Assembly (NCBI RefSeq): GCF_035943795.1
Contig: NZ_DASZBY010000100.1
Coordinates: 62,001 to 126,000, forward strand
Length of the DNA stretch: 64,000 bases
Direction: 5' to 3'
Source of the DNA: Aliidongia sp035943795
GTDB lineage: Bacteria > Pseudomonadota > Alphaproteobacteria > ATCC43930 > CGMCC-115725
Shown here: piece by piece, positions 52,380-61,410 of the stretch
How positions within the stretch are numbered: the first letter of the stretch is position 1
Layout: each line of letters starts with the position of its first letter
Program-made: the position numbers and the translations under genes
Notes under the pieces: generated by a model
Databases searched by the model: none
What the model was told of the DNA's origin: nothing
The model's input: the letters and a program-made list of their open reading frames with translations, nothing else

Positions 52380-53654
52380 ATGCTCAAGGTTCGCTCCCGC
52401 GTTGCGGTCGGCCCGCTTCGTCGTCCCGTCATTACCCCCATTCCGCTGTCGTCGGTCGACGCTCTCGTCGACGAACTGCGCCCGGCCGAGCCGATGCTGG
52501 CCATCCGTCCGCGCACCCTGCGCCGGACGGCGGAGCGCTTCGTCACGAGCTTTCCGGGTGACGTGCTCTATGCCGTCAAATGCAACCCGGAACCGACCGT
52601 GCTGCGTGCGCTGTGGCGCGGGGGCGTGCGCCATTTCGACTGCGCTTCGCTGCAGGAAATCCGCACGGTGCGCTCGCTGTTCGCCGATGCGCAGATCCAC
52701 TACATGCATCCGATCAAGATGCCGGCGGCGATCCGCCAGGCGTACGAGGAATTCGGCGTGCGCGATTTCTCGGTCGACTCGGCCGAGGAGATCGAGAAGG
52801 TCGTGGCTGCCACCGATGGCGCCGGCGATCTGGGCATCTATGTCCGGCTGGCGATGCCGAAGGGCCAGACGGTCTATGACCTGTCGGGCAAGTTCGGTGC
52901 CGATGCCGCCGAAATGCCCGCCCTGTTGCGCCAGGCGCGGGATGCCGCCAAGGTCCTGGGCGTCTGTTTCCATGTCGGCTCGCAATGCATGGATCCGGCC
53001 GTGTACGAGCGGGCGCTCGACCTCGCAGGCCAGGTGATCGCTGCGGCCGGCGTCGCGATCGACGGCATCGACGTCGGCGGTGGTTTTCCGGTCAGCTATC
53101 CCGACGTCACCCCGCCGGAACTCGGCCTTTACTTCGAGGCGATCCGGCGCGGCTTCGCCAAGCTCGACCTGCCTGCCGGCACCCGGCTGTGGTGCGAGCC
53201 CGGCCGGGCTCTGGTCGCGGCCGGCGCGTCGCTGGTCGTCCAGGTCGAGGCCCGCCGCGGCGACGTGCTCTATATCAACGACGGGGTCTACGGCAGCCTG
53301 TCGGATGCCGGCGTGCCGAAATGGCGCTTTCCGGCCCGCCTCGCCCGCAGGGCCGATGGCTCGGCGGTCGATGCCGATGCCGCGACCACCGCTTTCGCCT
53401 TCTACGGCCCGACCTGCGACAGCGCCGATTTCATGCAAGGCCCGTTCTACCTGCCGTCCGACGTCAAGACGGGCGACTGGATCGAACTGGGGCAGCTGGG
53501 CGCCTATGGCGCCTGCCTGCGCACCGCGTTCAACGGCTTCGATCGGACCCTCATGACCGAGGTCCGCGACGAGCCGATGCTCTCCACACCCGGCCACTTG
53601 GATGGCCAAGGCGCGACCGTCGGCAATCCGGCGCTCATCACCGCCTTGGCCTGA
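52380..53654 (+). CDS. ornithine/lysine decarboxylase family protein, copy 1
   Basis: 424 residues. Fold type III (alanine-racemase-like barrel) PLP decarboxylase: PLP lysine K67 in YAVKCNPEP, glycine loop DVGGGFPVSYPDV, phosphate/substrate EPGRALVAAGA, and the active-site cysteine in GPTCDSADF, diagnostic of ornithine/diamine decarboxylases rather than DAP decarboxylase. It makes putrescine or a related diamine. A 45-residue basic N-terminal extension precedes the barrel. It shares family with the next gene but differs well beyond a recent duplication. Preceded by the structured leader. Confidence 0.88.
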   Translation: MLKVRSRVAVGPLRRPVITPIPLSSVDALVDELRPAEPMLAIRPRTLRRTAERFVTSFPGDVLYAVKCNPEPTVLRALWRGGVRHFDCASLQEIRTVRSLFADAQIHYMHPIKMPAAIRQAYEEFGVRDFSVDSAEEIEKVVAATDGAGDLGIYVRLAMPKGQTVYDLSGKFGADAAEMPALLRQARDAAKVLGVCFHVGSQCMDPAVYERALDLAGQVIAAAGVAIDGIDVGGGFPVSYPDVTPPELGLYFEAIRRGFAKLDLPAGTRLWCEPGRALVAAGASLVVQVEARRGDVLYINDGVYGSLSDAGVPKWRFPARLARRADGSAVDADAATTAFAFYGPTCDSADFMQGPFYLPSDVKTGDWIELGQLGAYGACLRTAFNGFDRTLMTEVRDEPMLSTPGHLDGQGATVGNPALITALA

Positions 53655-53744
53655 AGACGAGCCATTTCGAAACACCCCGGGGATCCCGATGGATTTGACG
53701 GTGGCGCACTCAGCAGGGGCGCTACCGATGAAGGAACGACTGCC

Positions 53745-54875
53745 ATGACCGCCAAGATTGCCCGCTTCCTCGAAGACACCCAGCCGCCGACCCCTTGCCT
53801 GGTCGTCGATCTCGACATCGTCGAGGAAAGCTATCGGACGCTGCACGCGGTTCTGCCGCTTGCGCGCATCTTCTACGCGGTCAAGGCCAACCCGGCGGCC
53901 CCGATCCTCGATCGGCTGAACGCGGCCGGGTCGAGCTTCGACACGGCCAGCCGCGGCGAGATCGAGATGGTGCTGCAGGCTGGCGCCACGCCGGACCGGA
54001 TCTCGTTCGGCAACACGATCAAGAAGCAGCGCGACATCGCCTTCGCCTATGAAAAGGGTGTGCGCCTGTTCGCGTTCGACAGCGCGCCCGAACTGGAAAA
54101 GATCGCGGTCGCGGCGCCAGGCGCCAAGGTGTTCTGCCGAATCCTGGTCGAGTGCGAAGGGGCCGAATGGCCGCTGTCGAAGAAGTTCGGCTGCTCGCCC
54201 GAAATGGCGGTCGAGCTGCTGTCCCAGGCGCGCGAGCTCGGTCTCGATCCCTACGGTGTCTCGTTCCATGTCGGCTCTCAGCAGACCAACCTCGGGCAAT
54301 GGGACTCGGCCGTCGGCCGCGCTGCCGCGATGTTCTCGGTGCTGGCCGAACGCGAGATCGCGCTCAAGATGGTCAACCTGGGCGGCGGCTTTCCGGCGCA
54401 TTACCGCGCGGGCGTCGAGCCGATCGAGCGCTATGCCGACACGGTCATGACCGCGATCACCAAGCATTTTGGCAACGACCTGCCCGAGATCATCATCGAG
54501 CCCGGTCGCTCGATGGTCGGCGACGCCGGCATCATCCAGAGCGAAGTCGTGCTGATCTCGACCAAGGAAATCGGCGACGAGAAGCGCTGGGTCTATCTCG
54601 ACATCGGCAAGTTCGGCGGCCTGGCCGAGACGATGGACGAGGCGATCAAGTACAATCTGCGCACCCCGCACGACGGCAAGGAAGGCGGCCCCGTCGTGCT
54701 GGCCGGCCCGACCTGCGACAGCGCCGACATCCTGTACGAGAAGACCGAATACCTGATGCCGCTCTCGCTGCAGATCGGCGACAAGGTCGAGATCCTGTCA
54801 ACCGGCGCCTACACGTCGACCTACTCGGCCGTCTGCTTCAACGGCTTCGAGCCGCTCAGGACCTACTGCGTCTGA
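53745..54875 (+). CDS. speC: ornithine (or lysine) decarboxylase, copy 2
   Basis: 376 residues, the typical length of the alphaproteobacterial eukaryotic-like ornithine/lysine decarboxylase. PLP lysine K47 in YAVKANPAAP, SFHVGSQQTN, NLGGGFPAHYRAG, IIEPGRSMVGDAG and the cysteine motif GPTCDSADILYEK, ending FNGFEPLRTYCV. It makes putrescine for polyamine synthesis, with AAGGA before the start. Closest to true ODC of the two copies; the gene name is given on that basis. Ended by a strong terminator. Confidence 0.92.
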   Translation: MTAKIARFLEDTQPPTPCLVVDLDIVEESYRTLHAVLPLARIFYAVKANPAAPILDRLNAAGSSFDTASRGEIEMVLQAGATPDRISFGNTIKKQRDIAFAYEKGVRLFAFDSAPELEKIAVAAPGAKVFCRILVECEGAEWPLSKKFGCSPEMAVELLSQARELGLDPYGVSFHVGSQQTNLGQWDSAVGRAAAMFSVLAEREIALKMVNLGGGFPAHYRAGVEPIERYADTVMTAITKHFGNDLPEIIIEPGRSMVGDAGIIQSEVVLISTKEIGDEKRWVYLDIGKFGGLAETMDEAIKYNLRTPHDGKEGGPVVLAGPTCDSADILYEKTEYLMPLSLQIGDKVEILSTGAYTSTYSAVCFNGFEPLRTYCV

Positions 54876-55196
54876 ACGATCCGGGACGGCGGGCAGGGAG
54901 TGGAATTTCCGCTCCTTGTCCGCCGTAGGGTTTTGCGGCTCGTTCCGCTATCCCGCAGAGCATCGATCGGCCTCCTCGATTACGACCAAGCTGAACCCCT
55001 CTGCCACACCAGGCTTTCTCGAAGCTCCGCCCCCCCAATCCTGATGACCGGCCACGTCTTCCGGGGGACCGCAAAGTGCCAGGCTTTCCTGGGCCTGATT
55101 CTCTCCAGATGCTTGTTTCTTTCGATGCACCGCAGGCAATCTAGCCATGAGCCTGCGACGTACAGCGCGTGAGGCTCGCGCTCGGAGAAACATCGC
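54876..55196. other. intergenic region between speC and the HEPN-NACHT gene
   Basis: 321 bp. Apart from the speC terminator at its left end nothing coding is convincing. The right half is less GC-biased (TTTCTTTCGATG, TTGTTTC) and should hold the promoter of the large gene; no clear -35/-10 pair was found. GGAG at about 55184 is the ribosome site of that gene. Confidence 0.55.
54887..54934 (+). terminator. intrinsic terminator of speC
   Basis: A 14-bp stem (54887-54900 with 54912-54925, two G-T wobbles) that extends inward through GGAA/TTCC, followed by TAGGGTTTT. It begins 11 bp after the stop. Confidence 0.75.
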
Positions 55197-58100
55197 ATGG
55201 TTGCCTCTTTCGCGCTGGGCTTCGACAGGAAAACGATCGCGGCGCTGCCGACGCCCATCGCGATTCCGGTGCAGCAGTTGGCCGAAGCTGCGCGAGCGTG
55301 CGGGAAAAATGCCAACGGTTCTCTCAACGTCTTGTGGCACGCGTGCGACACGGTCGAGTCGATCCTGCGGTTGCTGGTGTTCATTTCGATCGCCGAGCTC
55401 CACCAGCAGAAGAGGCTCGACGCGGTGGCAGGCGAACTGGCCCGTGCGATGGACCGGCCCACGCTGGGGCAATGGCGCAGGCTGCTCGGCACGCTGGCCA
55501 GTCAATTAAGCGTCGATACCATGCTGCCTGAATTGAAGGCGCAATCCGATGCGGGCTGGCCCTTGGAAAGCTTCTTCAGCGGCGCCCGGGGAGCGGCGGG
55601 CGCCCACGACGACCCGTTGCAGTCGTTCCTGGCCCTGCGCAACCGGCTGGCGCATGGCGCCGGTCTCGCGCACGGCTCCGCCGCCGATCTGCTGAGCAGA
55701 TGGACGGAGCGCATCAACCATTTCCTCCACGAAAACCTTTGGATGTGCGAGTTGTCGTTCGTCGGTCGCGACGTCGAAGGGCGCCTGTGCGAATTGCGCG
55801 GATTGGTGCCACGACCGCTGCCGGACGGACATCGGCATGCGTGGCCCGGCGGCGACATGATGATGGTGACGCGGGGCGCGCGTGAACTGCAGGTTTGGCC
55901 GATGGTCTGCTATGGCCTGCCGCGGCTGACGGAGCATTCGGCGACCAAGCCTGCGATCCAGCTGTATGCGCGCCGCAGCGCGATCGACACGTTGCAATAC
56001 ACCCCGCTCGATACCGACGAAGCCTACTGGAGCTTCGGGGACGAGCGTGCCACCCGCGTGCTGGATGACATTCTGAAGCGCAAGGAACTCGCTGCCGCGG
56101 CGGAGCGGGCGGTCGGGGCGGCCGATAGGTTTGCCGACGAACTGCGCCGGGACGGCAAGCAGATGATCGGGCGCGAGAACGAGTTGCGCCATCTGTGGGA
56201 GGCGTTGGAGAACCATCGCGGCGACCTGCTTTGGCTCGATGGCGAGCCAGGCAGCGGCAAGTCGACGTTGATGGCCAAGCTGGCCACGAAATTGCGGGAT
56301 GAGGCCGACGAGGCGGTCGGCGAGAACCGCCCACGGGTGCTGCCGTTTCGTTTCAAGGTCGGCGACGGGCGGTGCTCGGCACAGATGTTCTTTCAGCTGA
56401 TCGAGCAGGCGATCGCGCCCGCATTGGCCCTGACTGCGCATCGCGCCTACAGCGTGACCAGCACGGCCGAGGCGTTGAGGGCCGCGGTCGCCGGCGGCAC
56501 CGACTGCGTGCTCGTCTTGGACGGCCTGGACGAAATCGATTCGGTGGAACAGGGCTTCGTCGCCGACGTGTGCCTGCGCCTGGTGGGCGAGCTGAAGCCC
56601 GCGCGCCTGGACGCCGGCGCCGGGCGGGTCACCTGGATCTGCGCCGGCCGCAGGCAGCTGACCCCGCGCATGCTGCAGGGCGGCGCCATAAGGCTGTTCG
56701 AGCATGGATTGCCGGGCATGAGCGAGCAGGACATCCGCGCCATGCTGCTGGATCGTGTCGGCAAGGCTCGCGCGCACCTGCTGAAACATGATCGCGTCAC
56801 GAGCCGCAAGCTCGACCAGATCGCCGTCTCGCCGGCCCTCGTACAGGCGTTGGACAGGGAACAGATCCCTGATGAAATCCTCGCGATCTGCAGGCCGAGA
56901 TCTGGCGCCGACGCCCTGTCGCCCCTGCAGCACCGGCCGCGCGTGCTCGCCATCGCACCGGGTCGGAAATGGCTGATCGACGACAATGACGGCCATCAGA
57001 TGTTCTTCGTCGATCTCGATCGCGGGAAATCCACCCTGAAAGTGCACGCGGATCAGGTCGACAGTCCCTACATCCACGAGATCGCCGGCCGGTCGAAAGG
57101 GCTGCCGATCTACGTGCGGTGCGTCATCAACGACATCCTCGCCGGCGGCGACAGCGCCAGTTTCGAGGCCTACAAACTGCCGGTCTCGCTGGAGGCGTTC
57201 TATCAGAAACTGATCGAGCGCAGCCGCATCGGCGATGTCGCGACATTGCTGACGCCGATGATCGGCCTGATTGCCGTGGCGCGGGATTCGATCAGCAACG
57301 AGCAACTCGAAACCCGTGCGCGCGAACATCTGCATTACCTGAGGCATCAGGATGCGACGCACGATGTGGAAAAGGCTCTGGTTCATCTCTCGCCGATGCT
57401 GCGTCCATCGCAGGACCGCCGCAAAGTGCCGGGCTACACGATCTATCATAAGTCGTTTCGCGACTATCTGGATCCACCCGCCGCCCAGTCGACGCCCAAG
57501 GCAGAGGTGCGGTTCGCTCGCAGCGACGACGTCAAGACATCGATCTTCAGCGCCAAGCGATGGCTTTGCGACAAGTGCAGCGAGGCTGCCGAGCAGGGGA
57601 TCGCCCACGCCGGCTCATTTGCCGACTATGTGGCGCACAATGGCATCGATCATCTCCTTGAGATCGACCGCCTCGACCCGGACTATAACGGCATCGCGCG
57701 GGCGCTGCGTCTCTATGAGACGTTGGCGGAAGGGACCGAGCTCGATCGCCACGACCTGCAGCCGGTCGCCCTTACGGTCATGGCCAAACGGATCGCCGAC
57801 GCCGTAAACGGTTTGGTGGACCAGATGGGCGGCGACCAGGAGCCGGCGGTGCGGGAGCGGGCGCGTCAGCGCGCGGCGGCGCTGCCAATCGACGGTCTTC
57901 TCGTGCTCAATCACGCGATCTACGAGACCGCGACCCGCCAGGGCGCCATTCGCGTGCTGGCTGAATTGCATACGGACATCTGGGACAGCCTGCGGCCCAA
58001 GCTTCACTCGCTCTACGACATGGTGCTGCGCGTCGACACCGGAGAGGTCCTGGCGGAACTCTGGAAACACGCCGGCCCCGAAGAGCGGGGCAATCGTTTC

Positions 58101-59237
58101 GACCAGCTCCTGACGATGGCCGCGGATTCCCGCCTCGAAGAACGAGAAGTTGCAGGCTACGCCCTCTCGCAGATCTTCCTGGAAGCACCCGAGACGATCG
58201 AAGGCAATCTCGACGTCGTGAAGCAGTGGGCCCGATCCGAAATCAACATCGAGCGCATGATCCTTTGCGAATTGATCCTCGGCCTGGCAGGAGAGCACCC
58301 GAAACAGGCATTACAGATACAGGCAGCGCTACCGTCCGGCGACTATCCCGCGTTCTGGCAGCCGATCTGGGATTATCATCGCATCGAACTCGCTGCCTAT
58401 CGGGTGCAGATGGCAGCGCCGACGGAATGGCCGGCGCTCGCCGCTGCTCGGGACGATGCCTCGCTGGCCGCTTCTGCCGGGGACGCTCAGCAGTTGCAGG
58501 GGCAACTGGCGACGCTGCTCACCCGCAAAACCGTGCAGGACCGACCCGCCCTGATCCGCTTGCTTACGGTCGAAGGCTTCGCGGCATTGGGGCACGACGC
58601 CAGTCGGATCGGCGAAGGCAAGGCTTTCGCGCAGCTGCGGGCGTTGCTGGATGGTGTCGATCGATCGACCGGACTGGATATTCTCAAAGTACTGACCCGG
58701 CATCCGATGTGGCAGGTGTCGGAAGCGGTCGCTTCGGTCATCGAACGTCTGGTCGAAAGCGATATCGAGCACATGTCGATCATCGGCGATCTGTTGAGAG
58801 ACACCGAAGCTCATTGGCGAGTCTCGTATGCGGCGATCGACGCCGCCTACAACGTCGCGGGCCGCGACGACTATGGTCTGTTCGAGACTGCCATCAAGCT
58901 CCATGCAAAAAGCGCCAGCAGCCGTGTCCGCGGGATCTGCGCCGATGATTTCCTGGCTTGGCTCCGCATGGGGGACGGCGCAATGCGTGCGCGGATTCTG
59001 AACAACCGGGAATTGTGCGATATTCTGAATGTCTGGGTCGCGGAGGCGCAGGATTGCTGGTTGCTGGAATATGTCTATCTGATCATGCGACTGCTGCATC
59101 AGGATCTGAAGCGGGACGTGAAACCGTATCTCTCGGACGTGTCACCATTGCTCGCGGGGGAGCCTCCGTTTTACGAATGCCAGCGCGACGAGCTTCTGCT
59201 GCGCATCGAGCGCAACCGGATTGCCCAGCGGGCGTGA
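55197..59237 (+). CDS. large STAND ATPase: putative HEPN-NACHT-helical-repeat protein
   Basis: 1,346 residues in one unbroken frame; GGAG about nine bases before the ATG. About 1-185 is helical and contains LALRNRLAHGAG, matching the HEPN RNase motif (R148-N149-x3-H153). About 200-300 is an unassigned beta-rich stretch. About 320-760 is a NACHT/STAND ATPase: Walker A LDGEPGSGKSTLM (K355), Walker B CVLVLDGLDEID (D445 E446), and the end-of-module signature YHKSFRDYL (750-758). The remaining ~550 residues look like helical (HEAT-type) repeats, probably the sensor. This is the layout of NLR-like abortive-infection proteins that sense an invader, oligomerise and turn on a toxic nuclease. No partner gene is adjacent; lone position between housekeeping genes suggests insertion. 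Activity is inference. Confidence 0.85.
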   Translation: MVASFALGFDRKTIAALPTPIAIPVQQLAEAARACGKNANGSLNVLWHACDTVESILRLLVFISIAELHQQKRLDAVAGELARAMDRPTLGQWRRLLGTLASQLSVDTMLPELKAQSDAGWPLESFFSGARGAAGAHDDPLQSFLALRNRLAHGAGLAHGSAADLLSRWTERINHFLHENLWMCELSFVGRDVEGRLCELRGLVPRPLPDGHRHAWPGGDMMMVTRGARELQVWPMVCYGLPRLTEHSATKPAIQLYARRSAIDTLQYTPLDTDEAYWSFGDERATRVLDDILKRKELAAAAERAVGAADRFADELRRDGKQMIGRENELRHLWEALENHRGDLLWLDGEPGSGKSTLMAKLATKLRDEADEAVGENRPRVLPFRFKVGDGRCSAQMFFQLIEQAIAPALALTAHRAYSVTSTAEALRAAVAGGTDCVLVLDGLDEIDSVEQGFVADVCLRLVGELKPARLDAGAGRVTWICAGRRQLTPRMLQGGAIRLFEHGLPGMSEQDIRAMLLDRVGKARAHLLKHDRVTSRKLDQIAVSPALVQALDREQIPDEILAICRPRSGADALSPLQHRPRVLAIAPGRKWLIDDNDGHQMFFVDLDRGKSTLKVHADQVDSPYIHEIAGRSKGLPIYVRCVINDILAGGDSASFEAYKLPVSLEAFYQKLIERSRIGDVATLLTPMIGLIAVARDSISNEQLETRAREHLHYLRHQDATHDVEKALVHLSPMLRPSQDRRKVPGYTIYHKSFRDYLDPPAAQSTPKAEVRFARSDDVKTSIFSAKRWLCDKCSEAAEQGIAHAGSFADYVAHNGIDHLLEIDRLDPDYNGIARALRLYETLAEGTELDRHDLQPVALTVMAKRIADAVNGLVDQMGGDQEPAVRERARQRAAALPIDGLLVLNHAIYETATRQGAIRVLAELHTDIWDSLRPKLHSLYDMVLRVDTGEVLAELWKHAGPEERGNRFDQLLTMAADSRLEEREVAGYALSQIFLEAPETIEGNLDVVKQWARSEINIERMILCELILGLAGEHPKQALQIQAALPSGDYPAFWQPIWDYHRIELAAYRVQMAAPTEWPALAAARDDASLAASAGDAQQLQGQLATLLTRKTVQDRPALIRLLTVEGFAALGHDASRIGEGKAFAQLRALLDGVDRSTGLDILKVLTRHPMWQVSEAVASVIERLVESDIEHMSIIGDLLRDTEAHWRVSYAAIDAAYNVAGRDDYGLFETAIKLHAKSASSRVRGICADDFLAWLRMGDGAMRARILNNRELCDILNVWVAEAQDCWLLEYVYLIMRLLHQDLKRDVKPYLSDVSPLLAGEPPFYECQRDELLLRIERNRIAQRA

Positions 59238-59308
59238 CTTGCCGCAGGCTCGGAGGCGGATGGTAAGGTCACGGTCGATGACCGGTCGAGGCGAGGGGGC
59301 GTGCGCGG

Positions 59309-60721
59309 ATGGCAAACGAACGGGAGCAGGGGGCCGACACGCGGCCGGTTGCGCCGACCGGCCCCAAGGTGGTGGTGGTCGGTGCTGGTCTCGCAGGCCT
59401 GATGGCCGCCCGGACTCTCCGGCGCGCCGGCGTGGACGTCACGCTCTATGAAGGGTCCGCCCGGGTTGGTGGCCGGGTTCACTCGGTCGTTGGCCAGCTG
59501 GGTCCTGGCCTCGTCACCGAGCTGGGTGGCGAATTCATCGACAGTCGCCATGCCGACATGCTGACGCTTGTGCGCGAGTTCGGCCTGCCGCTGATCGACA
59601 CCCAGGCGGCGTCGGAGCAGACGCTCGAAGAAACCTATTATTTCGGCGGCCGGCACTGTTCGGAACAGCAGGTCATCGACGAATTCGCGCCGCTGGCCGA
59701 GCGTATGCGGACCGATCTGGCGACGCTGTCGTCCGACATCACGGCAGCGTCCCATTCGCCCGCCGATGTTCGGTTCGACCGTCTGTCGATCGCGGAATAT
59801 CTCGATCGGATCGGTGCCGGCGGCTGGATGCGGCGCCTGCTGGAGGTCGGCTACCTGACCGAGTACGGGGCCGAGGTGGAGGAACAATCCTGCCTCAACC
59901 TGCTTACCCTGGTGTCGCTGGACACGTCCGAAGGCTTCAGCATCTTCGGCGACAGCGACGAGCGCTATAAGATCCGTGGCGGCAACCACCAGGTGGCGCA
60001 TGCCCTGGCGGCTGAACTGGACGGGCGTCTGGAGCTGGAGCATCGGCTGGAGGCGGTGCGCGAAGCCGGCACGGGCTTCCATCTCGACTTCGCCCGCGCC
60101 GGTGGCGGTCGGAAGACTGTGGCGGCGGATGTCGTCGTCCTGGCGATGCCTTTTTCCGTGCTGCGCGAAGTCGAGCTGCCGCCCTCGCTGCCACCGCTGA
60201 AGCGGCATGCCATCGACACGCTCGGCTATGGCACCAACGAGAAGCTCATCGTCGGTCTGCGCTCGCCGGTCTGGCGCGATCAGGGTCGAGACGGGGGCAT
60301 GTATTCCGACGCGCCGTTCCAGACCGGGTGGGATGCCGGCCGCCTGCAGGGTGTCGGCGGCGCCTATGCGTTCTTCCTTGGCGGCACCACCGGCGCGCAG
60401 TTGACCGCCGCCAACCCCGCCCTCACTGCCGATGCCTGGCTGCGCGCGGCGGATCCGATGTTTCCCGGCATGCAGGATGCCTACAGCGGCGTCAGCATCG
60501 CGACCGATTGGCGGGTCGATCCGCTGTTTCGCGGCTCCTATTCCTATTACAAGCCCGGCCAGTGGACCACCGTCGCCGGCTGGCAAGGCACGCCCGTCGG
60601 CAACCTCTATTTCGCCGGCGAGCATTGCAGCGCCCAGTCCCAGGGCTACATGAACGGCGCGGTCGAGACGGGCCGCAAGGCGGCCGAGGCCATCATCGCG
60701 AAGCTGCACAAGGCGTCATGA
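59309..60721 (+). CDS. flavin-dependent amine oxidase
   Basis: 470 residues. Monoamine/polyamine-oxidase fold: FAD-binding VVVVGAGLAGLMAARTL, then LYEGSARVGGRV and the C-terminal FAD motif GNLYFAGEHCSAQSQGYMNGAVETG. The Rossmann motif starts near residue 21 after a short charged tail, with no twin-arginine signal, so it is probably cytoplasmic. Substrate may be a mono- or polyamine; nearby decarboxylase genes make polyamines a reasonable guess. A ribosome site GAGGGGG precedes the start. Confidence 0.9.
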   Translation: MANEREQGADTRPVAPTGPKVVVVGAGLAGLMAARTLRRAGVDVTLYEGSARVGGRVHSVVGQLGPGLVTELGGEFIDSRHADMLTLVREFGLPLIDTQAASEQTLEETYYFGGRHCSEQQVIDEFAPLAERMRTDLATLSSDITAASHSPADVRFDRLSIAEYLDRIGAGGWMRRLLEVGYLTEYGAEVEEQSCLNLLTLVSLDTSEGFSIFGDSDERYKIRGGNHQVAHALAAELDGRLELEHRLEAVREAGTGFHLDFARAGGGRKTVAADVVVLAMPFSVLREVELPPSLPPLKRHAIDTLGYGTNEKLIVGLRSPVWRDQGRDGGMYSDAPFQTGWDAGRLQGVGGAYAFFLGGTTGAQLTAANPALTADAWLRAADPMFPGMQDAYSGVSIATDWRVDPLFRGSYSYYKPGQWTTVAGWQGTPVGNLYFAGEHCSAQSQGYMNGAVETGRKAAEAIIAKLHKAS

Positions 60722-60726
60722 GAAAA

Positions 60727-60762
60727 GGCCGCCGCTCTTTTCGGGAACGGCGGCCAATTTTT
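60727..60762. terminator. bidirectional terminator between amine oxidase and mlaC genes
   Basis: GGCCGCCG (60727-60734) pairs with CGGCGGCC (60748-60755). On the plus strand AATTTTTC follows, and on the minus strand TTTTCTC follows, so it can stop both convergent transcripts. Confidence 0.8.
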
Positions 60763-60787
60763 CGTGCCGGTTTGGATCGGGTCGGGA

Positions 60788-61408
60788 TCAGCCGCCGTTG
60801 GCCGCGATCTTCTGCTTCAGCGTGTTGTTGAGCGCGTCCACGCCGGCCGCACCCCCGCCGCCACGCTCGACGACCGAGCTGAATTCGGCGCGCTGCGTCA
60901 CCGCCATGCTGAGATTCTCGGCGACGACGTCGCGGATCTTGTAGGCGGCGCCTTGCTTGGAGATCTTCCAGACGATGTTGATCGGCGGGCCGCCGTTCGG
61001 CCGGATGATCTGCGAGGCGACCGACGCCCCATCGGGTGTCGTCTGGCTGCCGGCGACCGTGAACTTCTCGCCGGAATATTGGCTGAAGCGGTTGGCATAG
61101 ACGGCCACGACGTAGGTGCCGAACAGCTTCAGATATTCCTGCTGCTGCGTCGGCGACGCGACGTTCCAATAGCGGCCGAGCACGAACTTGCCGATCTCGG
61201 GCACGTCGAAGCCCTCGGTGAACAGCTTGTTGAACGCGGCCTGCCGTTCCTTCTGGCCCAGCTGCTTATTCTGCAGGATCTGGATGGCCTGATCGCCCAG
61301 TCCCTGAATGAATGCGCCGGGTTCATCGGCCGCCCGGGCGGGCGTCGCCGATACGGCGATCAGCAGGGCGGCGCCCAGGGCGAGATAGCGGGAGAGATAC
61401 TTCCACAT
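60788..61408 (-). CDS. mlaC: MlaC/Ttg2D-family phospholipid-binding protein
   Basis: 206 residues from the ATG at 61408 (a TTG at 61414 is possible). Sec signal peptide (about 1-26, ending ARA). The mature protein has the MlaC pattern: FNKLFTEGFDVPEIGKFVLGRYW, QEYLKLFGTYVVAVYANRF, and INIVWKISKQGAAYKIRDVV. It carries phospholipids across the periplasm between the outer-membrane MlaA and the inner-membrane MlaFEDB transporter, which is not in this window. It follows mlaA by 2 bp. Confidence 0.93.
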   Translation of the reverse strand: MWKYLSRYLALGAALLIAVSATPARAADEPGAFIQGLGDQAIQILQNKQLGQKERQAAFNKLFTEGFDVPEIGKFVLGRYWNVASPTQQQEYLKLFGTYVVAVYANRFSQYSGEKFTVAGSQTTPDGASVASQIIRPNGGPPINIVWKISKQGAAYKIRDVVAENLSMAVTQRAEFSSVVERGGGGAAGVDALNNTLKQKIAANGG

Positions 61409-61410
61409 CG

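Noticed and set aside
52308..54671. 787-codon open frame opposite the two decarboxylase genes
   Set aside because: Antisense to two clear PLP enzymes; low-information composition.
55506..57608. 700-codon open frame opposite the HEPN-NACHT gene
   Set aside because: The plus-strand protein has Walker A/B and the STAND ending; the antisense product has none.
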